Shown: in pieces, positions 1 through 8,612 of the stretch
How the letters are laid out: every line of letters begins with the position of its first letter
Position numbering within the stretch: position 1 is the stretch's first letter
Assembly: GCF_014042365.1 (NCBI RefSeq)
Contig: NZ_JACEZS010000013.1
Location: 1-64,000, forward strand
Reading direction: 5' to 3'
From: Rugamonas fusca
Lineage (GTDB): Bacteria > Pseudomonadota > Gammaproteobacteria > Burkholderiales > Burkholderiaceae_D
Length of the DNA: 64,000 nucleotides
Position numbers and translations under genes: made by a program
The notes under the pieces: model-generated
Databases searched by the model: none
What the model was told of the DNA's origin: nothing
Seen by the model: the letters and a program-made list of their open reading frames with translations, nothing else

Positions 1-71
1 GGCATTTCAATGTCGAGCGGATGGCCAAAGCCACCGCTGACCCCGTGAGCCACACCCCCGTCATCGGCTAG
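1..71 (+). CDS. C-terminal end of an unidentified protein (partial)
   Basis: An open frame enters from the left edge and ends at TAG (69-71), giving a C-terminus that reads HFNVERMAKATADPVSHTPVIG. The segment is too short to assign to a family. The flagellin gene that follows on the same strand makes a flagellar or motility gene possible, but that is only context. A normal start lies outside the window. Confidence 0.4.
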   Translation, partial: HFNVERMAKATADPVSHTPVIG

Positions 72-218
72 ATTACACCTCCAACGTCAGGGATGTCGCC
101 CCCTTACAAATCCGATGATAGACCCCGCCGTGTGTGTGACCCCGCCGTGCCCCCCCGCCGGACCTTGCCCTGCTAATCACGCCCGCCGCCTTTTTTTGCT
201 GCCGGCGTATGTTGGCGC

Positions 219-246
219 TAAAGCGATCCACGTTTCCCGCCGTTAA
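219..246 (+). promoter_or_regulatory. Sigma-28 (FliA)-type promoter of flagellin
   Basis: TAAA at 219-222 (within TAAAGCGA) is separated by 16 bases from GCCGTTAA at 239-246. This resembles the FliA consensus TAAA-N15-GCCGATAA with one substitution in the -10 and one extra spacer base. It lies about 70 bases before the flagellin start, as expected for a late flagellar gene. Confidence 0.6.
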
Positions 247-280
247 TAGCGCGACAACCACCAATCCCTGAACGGTTTGC

Positions 281-296
281 GGCGCGCCGGCGCGCC
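281..296. repeat. Perfect GC palindrome in the flagellin leader
   Basis: GGCGCGCC is repeated head to tail at 281-288 and 289-296, making a 16-base self-complementary sequence. It sits in the presumed 5' untranslated region, 20 bases before the flagellin ATG, where no clear Shine-Dalgarno sequence is visible. A hairpin here could affect translation; that is inference. Confidence 0.5.
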
Positions 297-315
297 TCGG
301 CCTCGGTGCCCTTCC

Positions 316-1767
316 ATGCAGATCAACAGCAATCTGTCCGCCTTGAACGCCCAGCGCAGCTACGAGCGGGCGGGCACGGCGCTGGGCGTCACCATGCAGC
401 GGCTGGCCAGCGGCCAGCGCGTCAATTCGGCCAGCGACGACGCGGCCGGGCTGGCCATCGGTGCGCGCCTGACGGCCGGCGTGCGCGGGCTGCAGCGGGC
501 GGCCCAGAATGCCAGCGAAGGCATCTCGTTGCTGCAGGTGGCCGATGGCGCCATGGGCGAGATCATGGTCAACTACCAGCGCATCCGCGAACTGGCCGTG
601 CAGGCGGCCAACGACACCAACAGCGTGACCGACCGCGCCGCCATCCAGCACGAGGCCGACGCGCTGCTGCAGGCCAACCTGGACATCGCCAGCCGCGCCC
701 AGTACAACCACCTGAACCTGTTGGACGGCTCCTACCGCACCCAGTTGCAGGTGGGCGACCGGGCCGGCGCCGTGATCGACGTGGCGATCCCGGCCGTGTA
801 CCGCAGCGATCCCGGCGGCGCGGTGCAGGTGGACGTACCGGAGCAGCAGGTCAACCTGAGCGGCCAGGTGACGGCCGCCCTGCGCGCGGGCGACCTGACG
901 CTCAACAACAAGGCCGTGGGCGCCGCCGTGGCCGGCGCGGCGCCGGGCCAGGGCGCCGCCAGCGCCTGGGCGGCGGCGGCGGCCATCAATGGCGCTGGCG
1001 TGTTGGGCGTGACGGCCAGCGCCGCCACCACCGTCAGCGGCGACGTGGGCGCCAGCGGCAATATCCCGGCCGGCGGGTTGTCCATCAATGGCGTGGCGCT
1101 GGGCCCCATCGTGGGCGCCAACGCCAGCGCGCTGGCTGCCAGCGCGGCGGCGGCCATCACGGGCGCGGCCGGCGCCAGCGGCGTTGCGGCCAGCGCCAGC
1201 GGCGGCACGCTGACCTTGACGGCGGCCGACGGGCGCGACATCGCCATCAGCGCGTCGGGCGGCCCCTATGCGGCCGTGCTGGGCCTGGCCACCGGCACCC
1301 ACGGCGGCACCATCACGGTGCTGGACGCGCCCAGCGGCGGGCCGCACAAGCTGCTGGTGGGCGGCGCCAACCCCGGCGCCGTGGGCTTGACGGCCGGCGG
1401 CCAGAACTCCACCGCCACCGGCAACACGGTCACGGTGCTGCGTTCGTCCGGCGGCGGCGATCCGCCGATCGACCTGAGCAGCGCCAACAGCGCCACCGAC
1501 GCGCTCGATTTCATCGATAGCAAGATCGACAGCGGCAACGCCGTGCGTGCGCAGCTGGGGGCGCTGCAAAACCGGCTGCAGCTGGCCTACGACGGCGACC
1601 TGGGCACCAGCACCAACCTGGCGGCCGCCCGCTCGCGCATCCTCGACACGGACTACGCCAGCGAGACGGCGCAGCTGACCCGCAGCCGCATTCTGCAGCA
1701 GGCCGCCGCCTCCATGGTGGCCCAAGCCAACGCCACGCCCCAGCAGGCATTGCTGCTGCTGCGCTGA
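316..1767 (+). CDS. fliC: Flagellin
   Basis: This 483-residue protein is the filament subunit, exported by the flagellar type III apparatus. The N-terminal D0/D1 region begins MQINSNLSALNAQRSYERAG and includes the typical LASGQRVNSASDDAAGLAI stretch. The C-terminal D1/D0 region (about residues 405-483) contains AARSRILDTDYASETAQLTR and ends in LLLLR. The middle, about residues 170-380, is very rich in Ala, Gly and Ser, as in the variable surface-exposed domains. The ATG at 316 is chosen because the conserved MQINSNLSALNAQR motif begins there; an in-frame GTG-type start upstream would add an unrelated extension. A sigma-28-type promoter precedes it. No other recognisable flagellar gene follows, so this may be the edge of a flagellar cluster or a detached flagellin gene. 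Confidence 0.93.
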   Translation: MQINSNLSALNAQRSYERAGTALGVTMQRLASGQRVNSASDDAAGLAIGARLTAGVRGLQRAAQNASEGISLLQVADGAMGEIMVNYQRIRELAVQAANDTNSVTDRAAIQHEADALLQANLDIASRAQYNHLNLLDGSYRTQLQVGDRAGAVIDVAIPAVYRSDPGGAVQVDVPEQQVNLSGQVTAALRAGDLTLNNKAVGAAVAGAAPGQGAASAWAAAAAINGAGVLGVTASAATTVSGDVGASGNIPAGGLSINGVALGPIVGANASALAASAAAAITGAAGASGVAASASGGTLTLTAADGRDIAISASGGPYAAVLGLATGTHGGTITVLDAPSGGPHKLLVGGANPGAVGLTAGGQNSTATGNTVTVLRSSGGGDPPIDLSSANSATDALDFIDSKIDSGNAVRAQLGALQNRLQLAYDGDLGTSTNLAAARSRILDTDYASETAQLTRSRILQQAAASMVAQANATPQQALLLLR

Positions 1768-1879
1768 CGGCCGCCGCGCCGGCAGCGCCGCCCCCCCCAG
1801 CGCGCCAGCCAGGCCCCCGCTCCCGTCGCCGCATTTTTCCACGAGGAAATTAATTTCATTAAATGAACTATTTCCGGCG

Positions 1880-1885
1880 TATAAT
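1880..1885 (+). promoter_or_regulatory. Probable -10 box of the CsgG-like lipoprotein operon
   Basis: A consensus TATAAT lies 31 bases before the ATG at 1916. The upstream AT-rich stretch (about 1840-1866) has no good TTGACA at ideal spacing, so only the -10 is well supported. Confidence 0.4.
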
Positions 1886-1915
1886 CATTGGTTTTCATTT
1901 AACTTCGGGGTATCC

Positions 1916-2596
1916 ATGATGATCAAGAAACTTGGCCTGCTGGCGACGACGGCACTGGTGGCGTCGACCCTGGCCGGCTGCGCCACGGAAAGTTCGCAAG
2001 CGCTGGCCGTGCCCACCGTGGCCAGCGCGGCCCGGCCTTACACGGGCGTGCGCACGCTGGTGGCCGTTGGCAAGTTCGACAACCGTTCCAGCTTCATGCG
2101 CGGCATCTTCTCGGACGGCGTGGACCGCCTCGGCGGCCAGGCCAAGACCATCCTGATCGCCCACCTGCAGCAAACCAACCGCTTCAACGTGCTGGACCGC
2201 GACAACCTGCAGGAACTCAAGCAGGAAGCGGACTTCAAGAAGCAAGGCCAGGCCATCAAGGGCGCTGATTTCGTCGTCACCGGCGATGTGACGGAATTTG
2301 GCCGCAAGGAAGTGGGCGACCACCAGCTGTTCGGCATCATGGGCCGCGGCAAGACCCAGGTCGCCTATGCCAAGGTGACCCTCAACATCGTCAACATCGC
2401 CACCTCGGAAGTGGTGTACTCGACCCAGGGCGCAGGCGAATACAGCTTGTCGAACCGTGAAATCCTCGGCTTTGGCGGCACCGCCAGCTACGACGCCACG
2501 CTCAACGGCAAGGTGCTGGACCTGGCCATGCGTGAAGCGGTGGAACACCTGGTGGCCGGCGTGGAAGCGGGCGCCATGTCCGGCAGCACGCGATAA
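1916..2596 (+). CDS. CsgG/LpoB-like lipoprotein
   Basis: This 226-residue protein starts with a lipoprotein signal peptide: a hydrophobic core followed by the lipobox LAGC, with the lipidated Cys at residue 22. The body (VGKFDNRSS, then NRFNVLDRDNL and GADFVVTGDVTEF) matches the CsgG/TolB-N-like fold of curli secretion and LpoB-type lipoproteins. It opens a three-gene operon with two further lipoproteins, an arrangement conserved in many Proteobacteria (CsgG-like, DUF4810, DUF799). No curlin subunit or other csg gene is nearby, so a curli role is not supported; an outer-membrane or periplasmic assembly complex is more likely. The ATG at 1916 follows a GGGG-type ribosome site; a second ATG lies directly after it. 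Confidence 0.8.
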   Translation: MMIKKLGLLATTALVASTLAGCATESSQALAVPTVASAARPYTGVRTLVAVGKFDNRSSFMRGIFSDGVDRLGGQAKTILIAHLQQTNRFNVLDRDNLQELKQEADFKKQGQAIKGADFVVTGDVTEFGRKEVGDHQLFGIMGRGKTQVAYAKVTLNIVNIATSEVVYSTQGAGEYSLSNREILGFGGTASYDATLNGKVLDLAMREAVEHLVAGVEAGAMSGSTR

Positions 2597-2605
2597 GGCG
2601 GTCCC

Positions 2606-2962
2606 ATGAACAATATCGTCAAGCGCGCGCTGGCGCTGGCCGCCGCCGCCATGCTGTGCGCCTGCCACACGGCGCCCAAGACCCTGTACCAGTGGGAAGG
2701 CTACCAGCCCCAGGTGTATCAGCACTTCAAGGGCGGCAGCCCGGACCAGCAGATCGCCGTGCTGGAAAAGGACTTGCAGGCCATCAACGCCAAGGGCAAT
2801 ACGCCGCCGCCGGGCTATCACGCCCACCTGGGGCTGCTGTACGCGCTGGCTGGCCGCCAGGACCAGGTGATGGCCCAATTCGCGGCCGAGAAGCAGCTGT
2901 TCCCGGAATCGGCCGCCTACATGGACTTCCTGATGAAATCGGCTAACAAGGATGGGAAATAA
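2606..2962 (+). CDS. DUF4810-type small lipoprotein
   Basis: This 118-residue protein has a signal peptide ending in a lipobox-like LCAC (Cys 20), followed by the family-typical YQWEGYQPQVYQHFKG segment. The C-terminal half reads like a TPR-type helical pair (GYHAHLGLLYALAGRQDQVMAQFAAEKQLFPES). It lies 9 bases after the CsgG-like gene and overlaps the usual leader of the next gene, so the three are probably translated from one mRNA. The molecular role is not established; co-occurrence suggests one complex with its two neighbours at the outer membrane. Confidence 0.75.
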   Translation: MNNIVKRALALAAAAMLCACHTAPKTLYQWEGYQPQVYQHFKGGSPDQQIAVLEKDLQAINAKGNTPPPGYHAHLGLLYALAGRQDQVMAQFAAEKQLFPESAAYMDFLMKSANKDGK

Positions 2963-2963
2963 G

Positions 2964-3626
2964 ATGCTGCAACGAGTGATGAAGCTGGCCGCCTGCCTGG
3001 CGCCGGCCATGCTGGCCGTGGGGTGTGCGACCCACCAGGCCACGCCTTACGACTACACGGCGTTCAAGGCCGCCAAGCCCCGTTCCATCGTGGTGCTGCC
3101 GCCGCTGAACACGTCGCCGGAAGTGACGGCCGGCTACACCGTGTTGTCGCAAGTGACGTATCCGCTGGCCGAGGCCGGCTATTACGTCTTGCCGGTGGCG
3201 CTGGTGGAGGAGACCTTCAAGCAAAATGGCCTGAGCAGTGCGGAAGACGCCCAGGCCGTCGATCCCCGCAAGCTGCACAGCATCTTCGGCGCCGACGCGG
3301 CCTTGTACCTGACGGTGACCAATTTCGGCGCCAGCTACACCGTGCTCAACAGCGTGGTGACGGTGTCGGCCAAGGCCAGGCTGGTGGATTTGAAGACGGG
3401 CACCACGCTGTGGACGGGCGAAGCGTCAGCCAACAACGACGCCAATAACAACAACGGCGGCGGCCTGGTGGGGGCGCTGGTGGCGGCGGCGGTCAAGCAG
3501 ATCATCAACAATTCGACGGACGCGTCCTACCCGGTGGCCGGCGCGGCCAGCCAGCGCCTGCTGGCGGCGGGCCAGGTCAACGGCATGCTGTACGGACCCC
3601 GTTCGGTCTACTACAAGCAGCAATAA
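2964..3626 (+). CDS. DUF799-type (GNA1162-like) lipoprotein
   Basis: This 220-residue lipoprotein has lipobox AVGC after a hydrophobic signal, then the family core (SIVVLPPLNTSPEV, GYYVLPVALVEETFKQNGL, FGADAALYLTVTNFG). It resembles the neisserial GNA1162 family, which accompanies CsgG-like and DUF4810 lipoproteins. An asparagine/glycine-rich segment (about residues 157-167) is followed by a hydrophobic stretch. The ATG at 2964 is preferred over one at 2952 because GGGA sits at good spacing before 2964, while the AAGG before 2952 is only two bases away. A strong terminator follows. Confidence 0.78.
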   Translation: MLQRVMKLAACLAPAMLAVGCATHQATPYDYTAFKAAKPRSIVVLPPLNTSPEVTAGYTVLSQVTYPLAEAGYYVLPVALVEETFKQNGLSSAEDAQAVDPRKLHSIFGADAALYLTVTNFGASYTVLNSVVTVSAKARLVDLKTGTTLWTGEASANNDANNNNGGGLVGALVAAAVKQIINNSTDASYPVAGAASQRLLAAGQVNGMLYGPRSVYYKQQ

Positions 3627-3656
3627 GCGCCAGCGCGCCGGCATGGTATGCGCCCC

Positions 3657-3694
3657 CGGGCGGCCGATCCCCGATCCGGCCGCCCGTTTTTTTT
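3657..3694 (+). terminator. Rho-independent terminator of the lipoprotein operon
   Basis: CGGGCGGCCG (3657-3666) pairs with CGGCCGCCCG (3677-3686) around a 10-base loop and is followed at once by eight T residues (3687-3694). It lies 30 bases after the stop of the DUF799-type gene. Confidence 0.9.
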
Positions 3695-3897
3695 CGGCGC
3701 AGCGAAGCCGGGCGATGCGTTGTTCAACTGCTTGAAGTGGCTGGGGCGTCGCAACGGACGTGAACGCAACTTTCAGTGAATAAACTGTTTGGTCGCATGT
3801 GCTCTTTGGTATATTGAGAGCTGGCCAGTCGCGGCCGGTCGCCGCCCAGGCTGGCGCCGCCGGACGCGGGGCGGCATCGTTCACCATCCAGAGCGCC

Positions 3898-6800
3898 ATG
3901 CGATCATTCGACCTCCTTTCCGCGCTGCGTCCCCATCCCATGTACGGCAAGGGCATGGCCCGCATGATGCGCCTGTTGCTGCTGCTGGCGCTGGTGCAAT
4001 GGCTGGCCTGGCTGGCGCCCAGCCGGCCCGGCGCGCAACCGTTCCCCCACTACCTGCCCCTGCACATGCTGATGGAGACCGCCTCCATCGTCGTCAGCAT
4101 GATGGTGTTCATCGTCGGCTGGAACGCGCGCGGCGCGGCCCGCTCGGGCAACGTGGTGGGGCTGGCCTGTTGTTTCCTGGCCGTGGGGGCGCTCGATTTC
4201 CTGCACATGGTGTCCTACGTGGGCATGCCGGACCTGGTGTCGGCCAACGACGCCCAGAAGCACTTGAATTTCTGGCTGGCCGCGCGCCTGCTGGCCGCCG
4301 GCGGCCTGCTGGTGGTGGCCGTGCGCCGCTGGCGCCCGTTCGCGGCCGACGCCACCCGCTACTGGCTGCTGGGCACGGCCCTGGCCGGGGTGGCGGTGCT
4401 GGCCTGGCTGGTGTTGTGGCACCAGGCCTGGCTGCCCGACACCTTCATTCCGGGCCAGGGTTTGACGGCGCTGAAAAAGAACACGGAGTACCTGGTGATC
4501 GCCGTCAACCTGGCCACGGCCGGCCTGCTGCTGGCGCGCATCCGGCGGCCGCAGCCGTTCCGGGCCGTGCTGCTGGTCGGCGCCGTGATGACCATGGCCA
4601 TGGGCGAATTCTTCTTCACGCTGTACACCACCATGACGGGCAGTTACAACGTGCTGGGCCACCTGTACAAGACCATTTCCTACCTGTTCATCTACCGGGC
4701 CGTGGTGGTGGAGGCGATCGACATGCCGTACACCGCGCTGGCCCAGTTGCAGGAAAGGCTGACCTTCGCGCTGCAGGCCTCCAACACCGGCCTGTGGGAC
4801 TGGGACCTGGCGCGCGACGACATCTACCTGTCGCCCGAATGGAAGGCGCAGCTCGGCTATGGCCCCGAGGCGCTGAGCAACAGCCTGGCCACCTGGGACA
4901 CGCTGCTGCATCCCGAGGACCGCGCAGCGGCCTGGCACACGGTGCGCGCGTTCCTGGCCTCGGACCAGGTGCAGTACGAGAACGCGTTCCGCCTGCGCCA
5001 TGCGGACGGCGGCTACCGCTGGATCCTGGCGCGCGGCGAACGCCACGTGGACGGCGATGGCAACGCGCACCTGCTGGGCTCGCACGTGGACATCACGGCC
5101 CAGAAGCAGACCGAGCAGGCGCTGCGCGCCGAGAGCGAAAAGAATCTGGCCTTGTTGCGCAACGCCAGCGACGGCATCCACATCCTCGACGCGCGCGGCA
5201 ATGTGATCGAGGCCAGCGTCGCGTTCTGCGCCATGCTCGGCTACGAGCGCGAGGAACTCATCGGCATGAACGTGGCGTGCTGGGACGCCCGTTTCAGCCA
5301 GGCCGAGCTGACGGCCCTGCTGGCCCAGCAGCTCGACGGCGGGGTGCACAACCAGTTCGAGACGCGCCACCGGCGCAAGGATGGCAGCGTGGTCGATGTG
5401 GAGATCAGCAACTGTCCCATGGCGCTGGCCGGCCAGCCGGTGCTGTTCAATTCCTCGCGCGACATCACCGAGCGCAAGCGGGCCGAAGCCCAGCTGCGCA
5501 TCACGGCCAGCGTGTTCGAGAACAGCCAGGAAGGCATTTTGATCACGGACGACGGCAACAACATCGTCGACGTGAACGCCGCCTTCAGCCGCATCACCGG
5601 CTATGGCCGCGACGAGGTGGTGGGCCGCAATCCGCGCCTGCTGTCCTCGGGCCGCCACGACGGCAGCTTCTACCAGCAGATGTGGGGCCAGTTGCAGCGC
5701 GACGGCTACTGGCGCGGCGAACTGTGGGACCGGCGCAAGTCGGGCGAGGTGTATCCGGAACTGGTGTCGATTTCAGCCGTGCGCGACGAGCGCGGCCAGG
5801 TGCAGCGCTACGTGGCCGTGTTCTCCGACATCAGCCAGATCAAGGCCCATGAGGATGAACTGAACCGGGCGGCCCATTACGACGGCCTGACGGGGGTGCC
5901 CAACCGGGTGCTGCTGGCCGACCGCATGAAGCAGGCCATCGCCCGCACGGCCCGCGAGCGGACCCTGATGGCCGTGTGCTACCTGGACCTCGATGGCTTC
6001 AAGCACATCAACGACAGCCTGGGCCACGACATGGGCGACCAGGTGCTGATCGAGGCGGCGCGCCGCATCGGCGCATCGATCCGGGCCGACGACACGGTGG
6101 CGCGCCTGGGCGGCGACGAGTTCGTGGTCCTGCTGCTGGGATTGCACAAGGCTGACGAATGGGAGCTGACGCTGCGCCGGCTGCTCGAGGCGATCGCCCA
6201 GCCGTTCGTGATCGGCGACAAGACCGTGGCGCTGAGCGCCAGCGCTGGCGTGGCTGTCTACCCGCTCGACCAGGAAGACCCCGATACGCTGCTGCGCCAC
6301 GCCGACCAGGCCATGTACCTGGCCAAGCAGGGCGGCAAGAACCGCTACCACCTGTACGACACGGCGCTGGACCGCCAGGCCCGCGACCAGCTGGAATTCC
6401 TCAGCAGCATACGGCACGGGCTGGAGCAGGGCCAGTTCGAACTGTACTACCAGCCCAAGGTCAACCTGCGCACGCGGGCCGTGGTGGGGGCCGAGGCGCT
6501 GATCCGCTGGCACCACCCGCAGCGGGGCTTGCTGGCGCCGGGCGCCTTCCTGGCCCAGGTGGCCAATACGGAGCTCGATATCCAGATCGGCGAATGGGTG
6601 GCCGCCACGGCGCTGGCCCAGCTGCGGACCTGGCACGAGCAGGGCCTGAAACTGAGCGTGAGCATCAACATCTCGGGCTACCACCTGGAGTCGCCCGACT
6701 TCGTGGACCGCTTGCGCCAGCTGATGGCGCTCTATCCGATGCTGCCGTTCGGCGCCTTGCAGATCGAAGTGCTGGAGACGGTGGCGCTGAACGACATCGC

Positions 6801-7173
6801 CATCGTGCGCGACGTCCTGGCCGCCTGCGGCCGGCTGGGCGTGACGTTTGCGCTCGACGATTTCGGCACCGGCTATTCCTCGCTGTCCTACCTGAGCAGC
6901 CTGCCGTTCGACGAGCTCAAGATCGACCAATCGTTCGTGCGCGACATGCTCGACGATAAGGGGGACCTGGCCATCGTGCAGGGCGTGGTGGCGCTGGCGG
7001 CCGCGTTCGAACGCCAGATCGTGGCCGAGGGCATCGAGACCCCGGCCCATTACCAGGCCTTGCTGGACATCGGCTGCGCCCTGGGGCAGGGCTATGGCAT
7101 CGGTCGGCCCATGCCGGCCAGCGCGCTGCCGGACTGGCGCGGCCAGTGGCTCGCGCGCAAGGTGGCCGCCTGA
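3898..7173 (+). CDS. Membrane-bound MASE3-PAS-GGDEF-EAL protein
   Basis: This large cyclic-di-GMP enzyme (1091 residues from this start) has an N-terminal set of about seven hydrophobic segments resembling the MASE3 sensor. Three PAS domains follow (starting near LTFALQASNTGLWDWDL, NLALLRNASDGIHILDA and ITASVFENSQEGILITDD). The GGDEF motif is intact at residues 738-742 and the EAL motif at 866-868 (EALIRW), with DDFGTGYSS further on, so both diguanylate cyclase and phosphodiesterase activities are possible. Which one dominates cannot be told from sequence. The start is uncertain: ATG 3898 is used, but ATG 3940 and ATG 3955 (with AAGGGC close upstream) are plausible. It stands alone between a terminator and the hemerythrin gene. 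Confidence 0.88.
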   Translation: MRSFDLLSALRPHPMYGKGMARMMRLLLLLALVQWLAWLAPSRPGAQPFPHYLPLHMLMETASIVVSMMVFIVGWNARGAARSGNVVGLACCFLAVGALDFLHMVSYVGMPDLVSANDAQKHLNFWLAARLLAAGGLLVVAVRRWRPFAADATRYWLLGTALAGVAVLAWLVLWHQAWLPDTFIPGQGLTALKKNTEYLVIAVNLATAGLLLARIRRPQPFRAVLLVGAVMTMAMGEFFFTLYTTMTGSYNVLGHLYKTISYLFIYRAVVVEAIDMPYTALAQLQERLTFALQASNTGLWDWDLARDDIYLSPEWKAQLGYGPEALSNSLATWDTLLHPEDRAAAWHTVRAFLASDQVQYENAFRLRHADGGYRWILARGERHVDGDGNAHLLGSHVDITAQKQTEQALRAESEKNLALLRNASDGIHILDARGNVIEASVAFCAMLGYEREELIGMNVACWDARFSQAELTALLAQQLDGGVHNQFETRHRRKDGSVVDVEISNCPMALAGQPVLFNSSRDITERKRAEAQLRITASVFENSQEGILITDDGNNIVDVNAAFSRITGYGRDEVVGRNPRLLSSGRHDGSFYQQMWGQLQRDGYWRGELWDRRKSGEVYPELVSISAVRDERGQVQRYVAVFSDISQIKAHEDELNRAAHYDGLTGVPNRVLLADRMKQAIARTARERTLMAVCYLDLDGFKHINDSLGHDMGDQVLIEAARRIGASIRADDTVARLGGDEFVVLLLGLHKADEWELTLRRLLEAIAQPFVIGDKTVALSASAGVAVYPLDQEDPDTLLRHADQAMYLAKQGGKNRYHLYDTALDRQARDQLEFLSSIRHGLEQGQFELYYQPKVNLRTRAVVGAEALIRWHHPQRGLLAPGAFLAQVANTELDIQIGEWVAATALAQLRTWHEQGLKLSVSINISGYHLESPDFVDRLRQLMALYPMLPFGALQIEVLETVALNDIAIVRDVLAACGRLGVTFALDDFGTGYSSLSYLSSLPFDELKIDQSFVRDMLDDKGDLAIVQGVVALAAAFERQIVAEGIETPAHYQALLDIGCALGQGYGIGRPMPASALPDWRGQWLARKVAA

Positions 7174-7363
7174 TTGCACGGGCGCCGCCGCCACGGCATC
7201 GTTCGCGCGTTCGCGTCCTACAACGGGCCACGCCGCCATCCCACAAGCGTCGTGGCGGCCATGGCTATCATGGTTTCCGGTGGCGCACGCACAGTGGCGC
7301 GCGCCGGGGGCGCCGGGCGTTCGCGCCGGCGCGGGAAAGATCACGCCTGTTGAGGAGTCCATC

Positions 7364-7867
7364 ATGCCATCGACGCACAGTACCACCACCACCATCGCGC
7401 GGCGCAGCCGCGCCCGGCAGCCCGACGACGCGCTGGCCGTCCTAAGGGCCGACCATGCCAACGTCCAGGCCTTGTTCGAGCAATATGAACAGCTCGGTGA
7501 ACGGGCCCACGCCAGCAAGCAGAAGCTGGCCACGCGCATCTGCCTGGCCCTGACCCAGCATGCCACGGCCGAGGAGGAATTGTTCTACCCGGCCGTGCGC
7601 GACGCCATCGCCGAATGCGCCGACCAGGTCGACGAGGCGCTGGTGGAGCATGGCTCGGCCAAGGAACTGATCGCGCAGATCCTGGCCATGGAGGAGGGTG
7701 AGCAACTGTACGACGCGACGGTGAAAGTGCTGTCCGAACTGATCGCGCACCACGTGGACGAGGAGGAAGGCGAGATCTTCCCCAGGGTGCAGGACAGCGA
7801 GCTGGACCTGGTGGCGCTGGGCGCGGCCATCGTGCAGCGCAAGGCGCAGGTGACGCTGCCGGGGTGA
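7364..7867 (+). CDS. Hemerythrin HHE-domain protein
   Basis: This 167-residue protein has a basic, Ser/Thr-rich N-terminus (about 30 residues) followed by a hemerythrin-like four-helix domain. The likely di-iron ligands are visible in LRADHANVQALFEQYE, LTQHATAEEELFYPAV, EALVEHGSAKELI and AHHVDEEEGEIFP. Such proteins bind oxygen or nitric oxide or act as iron-based sensors; no partner gene shows which applies here. ATG 7364 follows a strong GAGGAG (7352-7357). It ends just before a hairpin shared with the convergent gene. Confidence 0.85.
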   Translation: MPSTHSTTTTIARRSRARQPDDALAVLRADHANVQALFEQYEQLGERAHASKQKLATRICLALTQHATAEEELFYPAVRDAIAECADQVDEALVEHGSAKELIAQILAMEEGEQLYDATVKVLSELIAHHVDEEEGEIFPRVQDSELDLVALGAAIVQRKAQVTLPG

Positions 7868-7889
7868 CAGCGCGCAGGCGCAAATGAAA

Positions 7890-7911
7890 AACGCCATCCG
7901 TGGATGGCGTT
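7890..7911. terminator. Hairpin terminator between convergent genes
   Basis: AACGCCATCC (7890-7899) pairs perfectly with GGATGGCGTT (7902-7911) over a 2-base loop. Read on the minus strand the stem runs into five T residues, so it is a good terminator for the leftward operon (from 11786); it may also stop rightward transcription of the hemerythrin gene. Confidence 0.7.
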
Positions 7912-7935
7912 CCATGTGCCGCGAACGAGGGGGGA

Positions 7936-8598
7936 TTAGTCCGCGATCTCCACTGGCGAATCCGACGCCTTGCTAGGCGGGTTCTTCACGCCCACAGCGG
8001 CGAATAACTTCGGCACCTTGGTGGCCAGTGCGCCTGCCACCTCGAGTTGATTCTTCATGCTGCCTGCCGCATCCTTGATGGCTCCCACCTTGCTCAGGTT
8101 GGCCGGGTTGCTTCCCAGTCCGCTCAGGATACCGCTGGACTGGCTCATCAGCTCTTTGTCCTTCAACATGGCCAGCACGAAGTTGGTGGCGGCGCCGGCC
8201 AACTTTTGCTTTTGTTTGGCGTCCATTTTTTTCACTTCATTACTTGCGACTTTGTCAAAGTCGCGTGCATTCAGCAGGGCGGCTTCCGATTTGGCGACTT
8301 CCTGCTCGACGGCGCCCTTCTCCTTGGCGTCGGTCTTTTCCGCAGCCTGTTTTTTCAGCGCGTCGATCTGAGCGATTTCTTCCTTGGTCGCTAACGAGAT
8401 GGCCAACTGGTCCAGCGAGGTACGCATCAGCGTCTCGGCCACCGCGGCGTTTTTCAGGAAGCCCTCGGCATCGACTGGGCCACCACTCGGGCCACCCGGG
8501 ATCAGGCTGGTCAGGCCGCCGAGGCCGGCGCTGGCCGTGGCCGAGGCTGCGATCAGCAGGGCGGTGGCGACAGCTTGAACGGAATTGCGAATTTTCAT
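7936..8598 (-). CDS. Secreted helical protein of unknown function
   Basis: This 220-residue protein has a clear Sec signal peptide (cleavage probably after ATASA near residue 24). The mature part is predicted by eye to be mainly helical and charged (KEEIAQIDALKKQAAEKTDAKEK...). I do not recognise the family. It is the last gene of a three-gene minus-strand operon, 14 bases after the 677-residue gene, and a terminator follows. Operon mates look like envelope proteins with CsgG/LPP20-like segments, so a shared periplasmic role is likely but unproved. Confidence 0.65.
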   Translation of the reverse strand: MKIRNSVQAVATALLIAASATASAGLGGLTSLIPGGPSGGPVDAEGFLKNAAVAETLMRTSLDQLAISLATKEEIAQIDALKKQAAEKTDAKEKGAVEQEVAKSEAALLNARDFDKVASNEVKKMDAKQKQKLAGAATNFVLAMLKDKELMSQSSGILSGLGSNPANLSKVGAIKDAAGSMKNQLEVAGALATKVPKLFAAVGVKNPPSKASDSPVEIAD

Positions 8599-8612
8599 GA
8601 GGCTTCTCTTTC

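Noticed and set aside
1916..3626. Curli secretion locus
   Set aside because: Only a CsgG-like lipoprotein is present, with no curlin subunit or other csg gene; its partners are DUF4810- and DUF799-like lipoproteins, which define a different cluster.
3789..5852. Long plus-strand frame overlapping the GGDEF/EAL gene
   Set aside because: Arg/Pro/Gly-rich shadow frame; the other frame has intact PAS, GGDEF and EAL domains.
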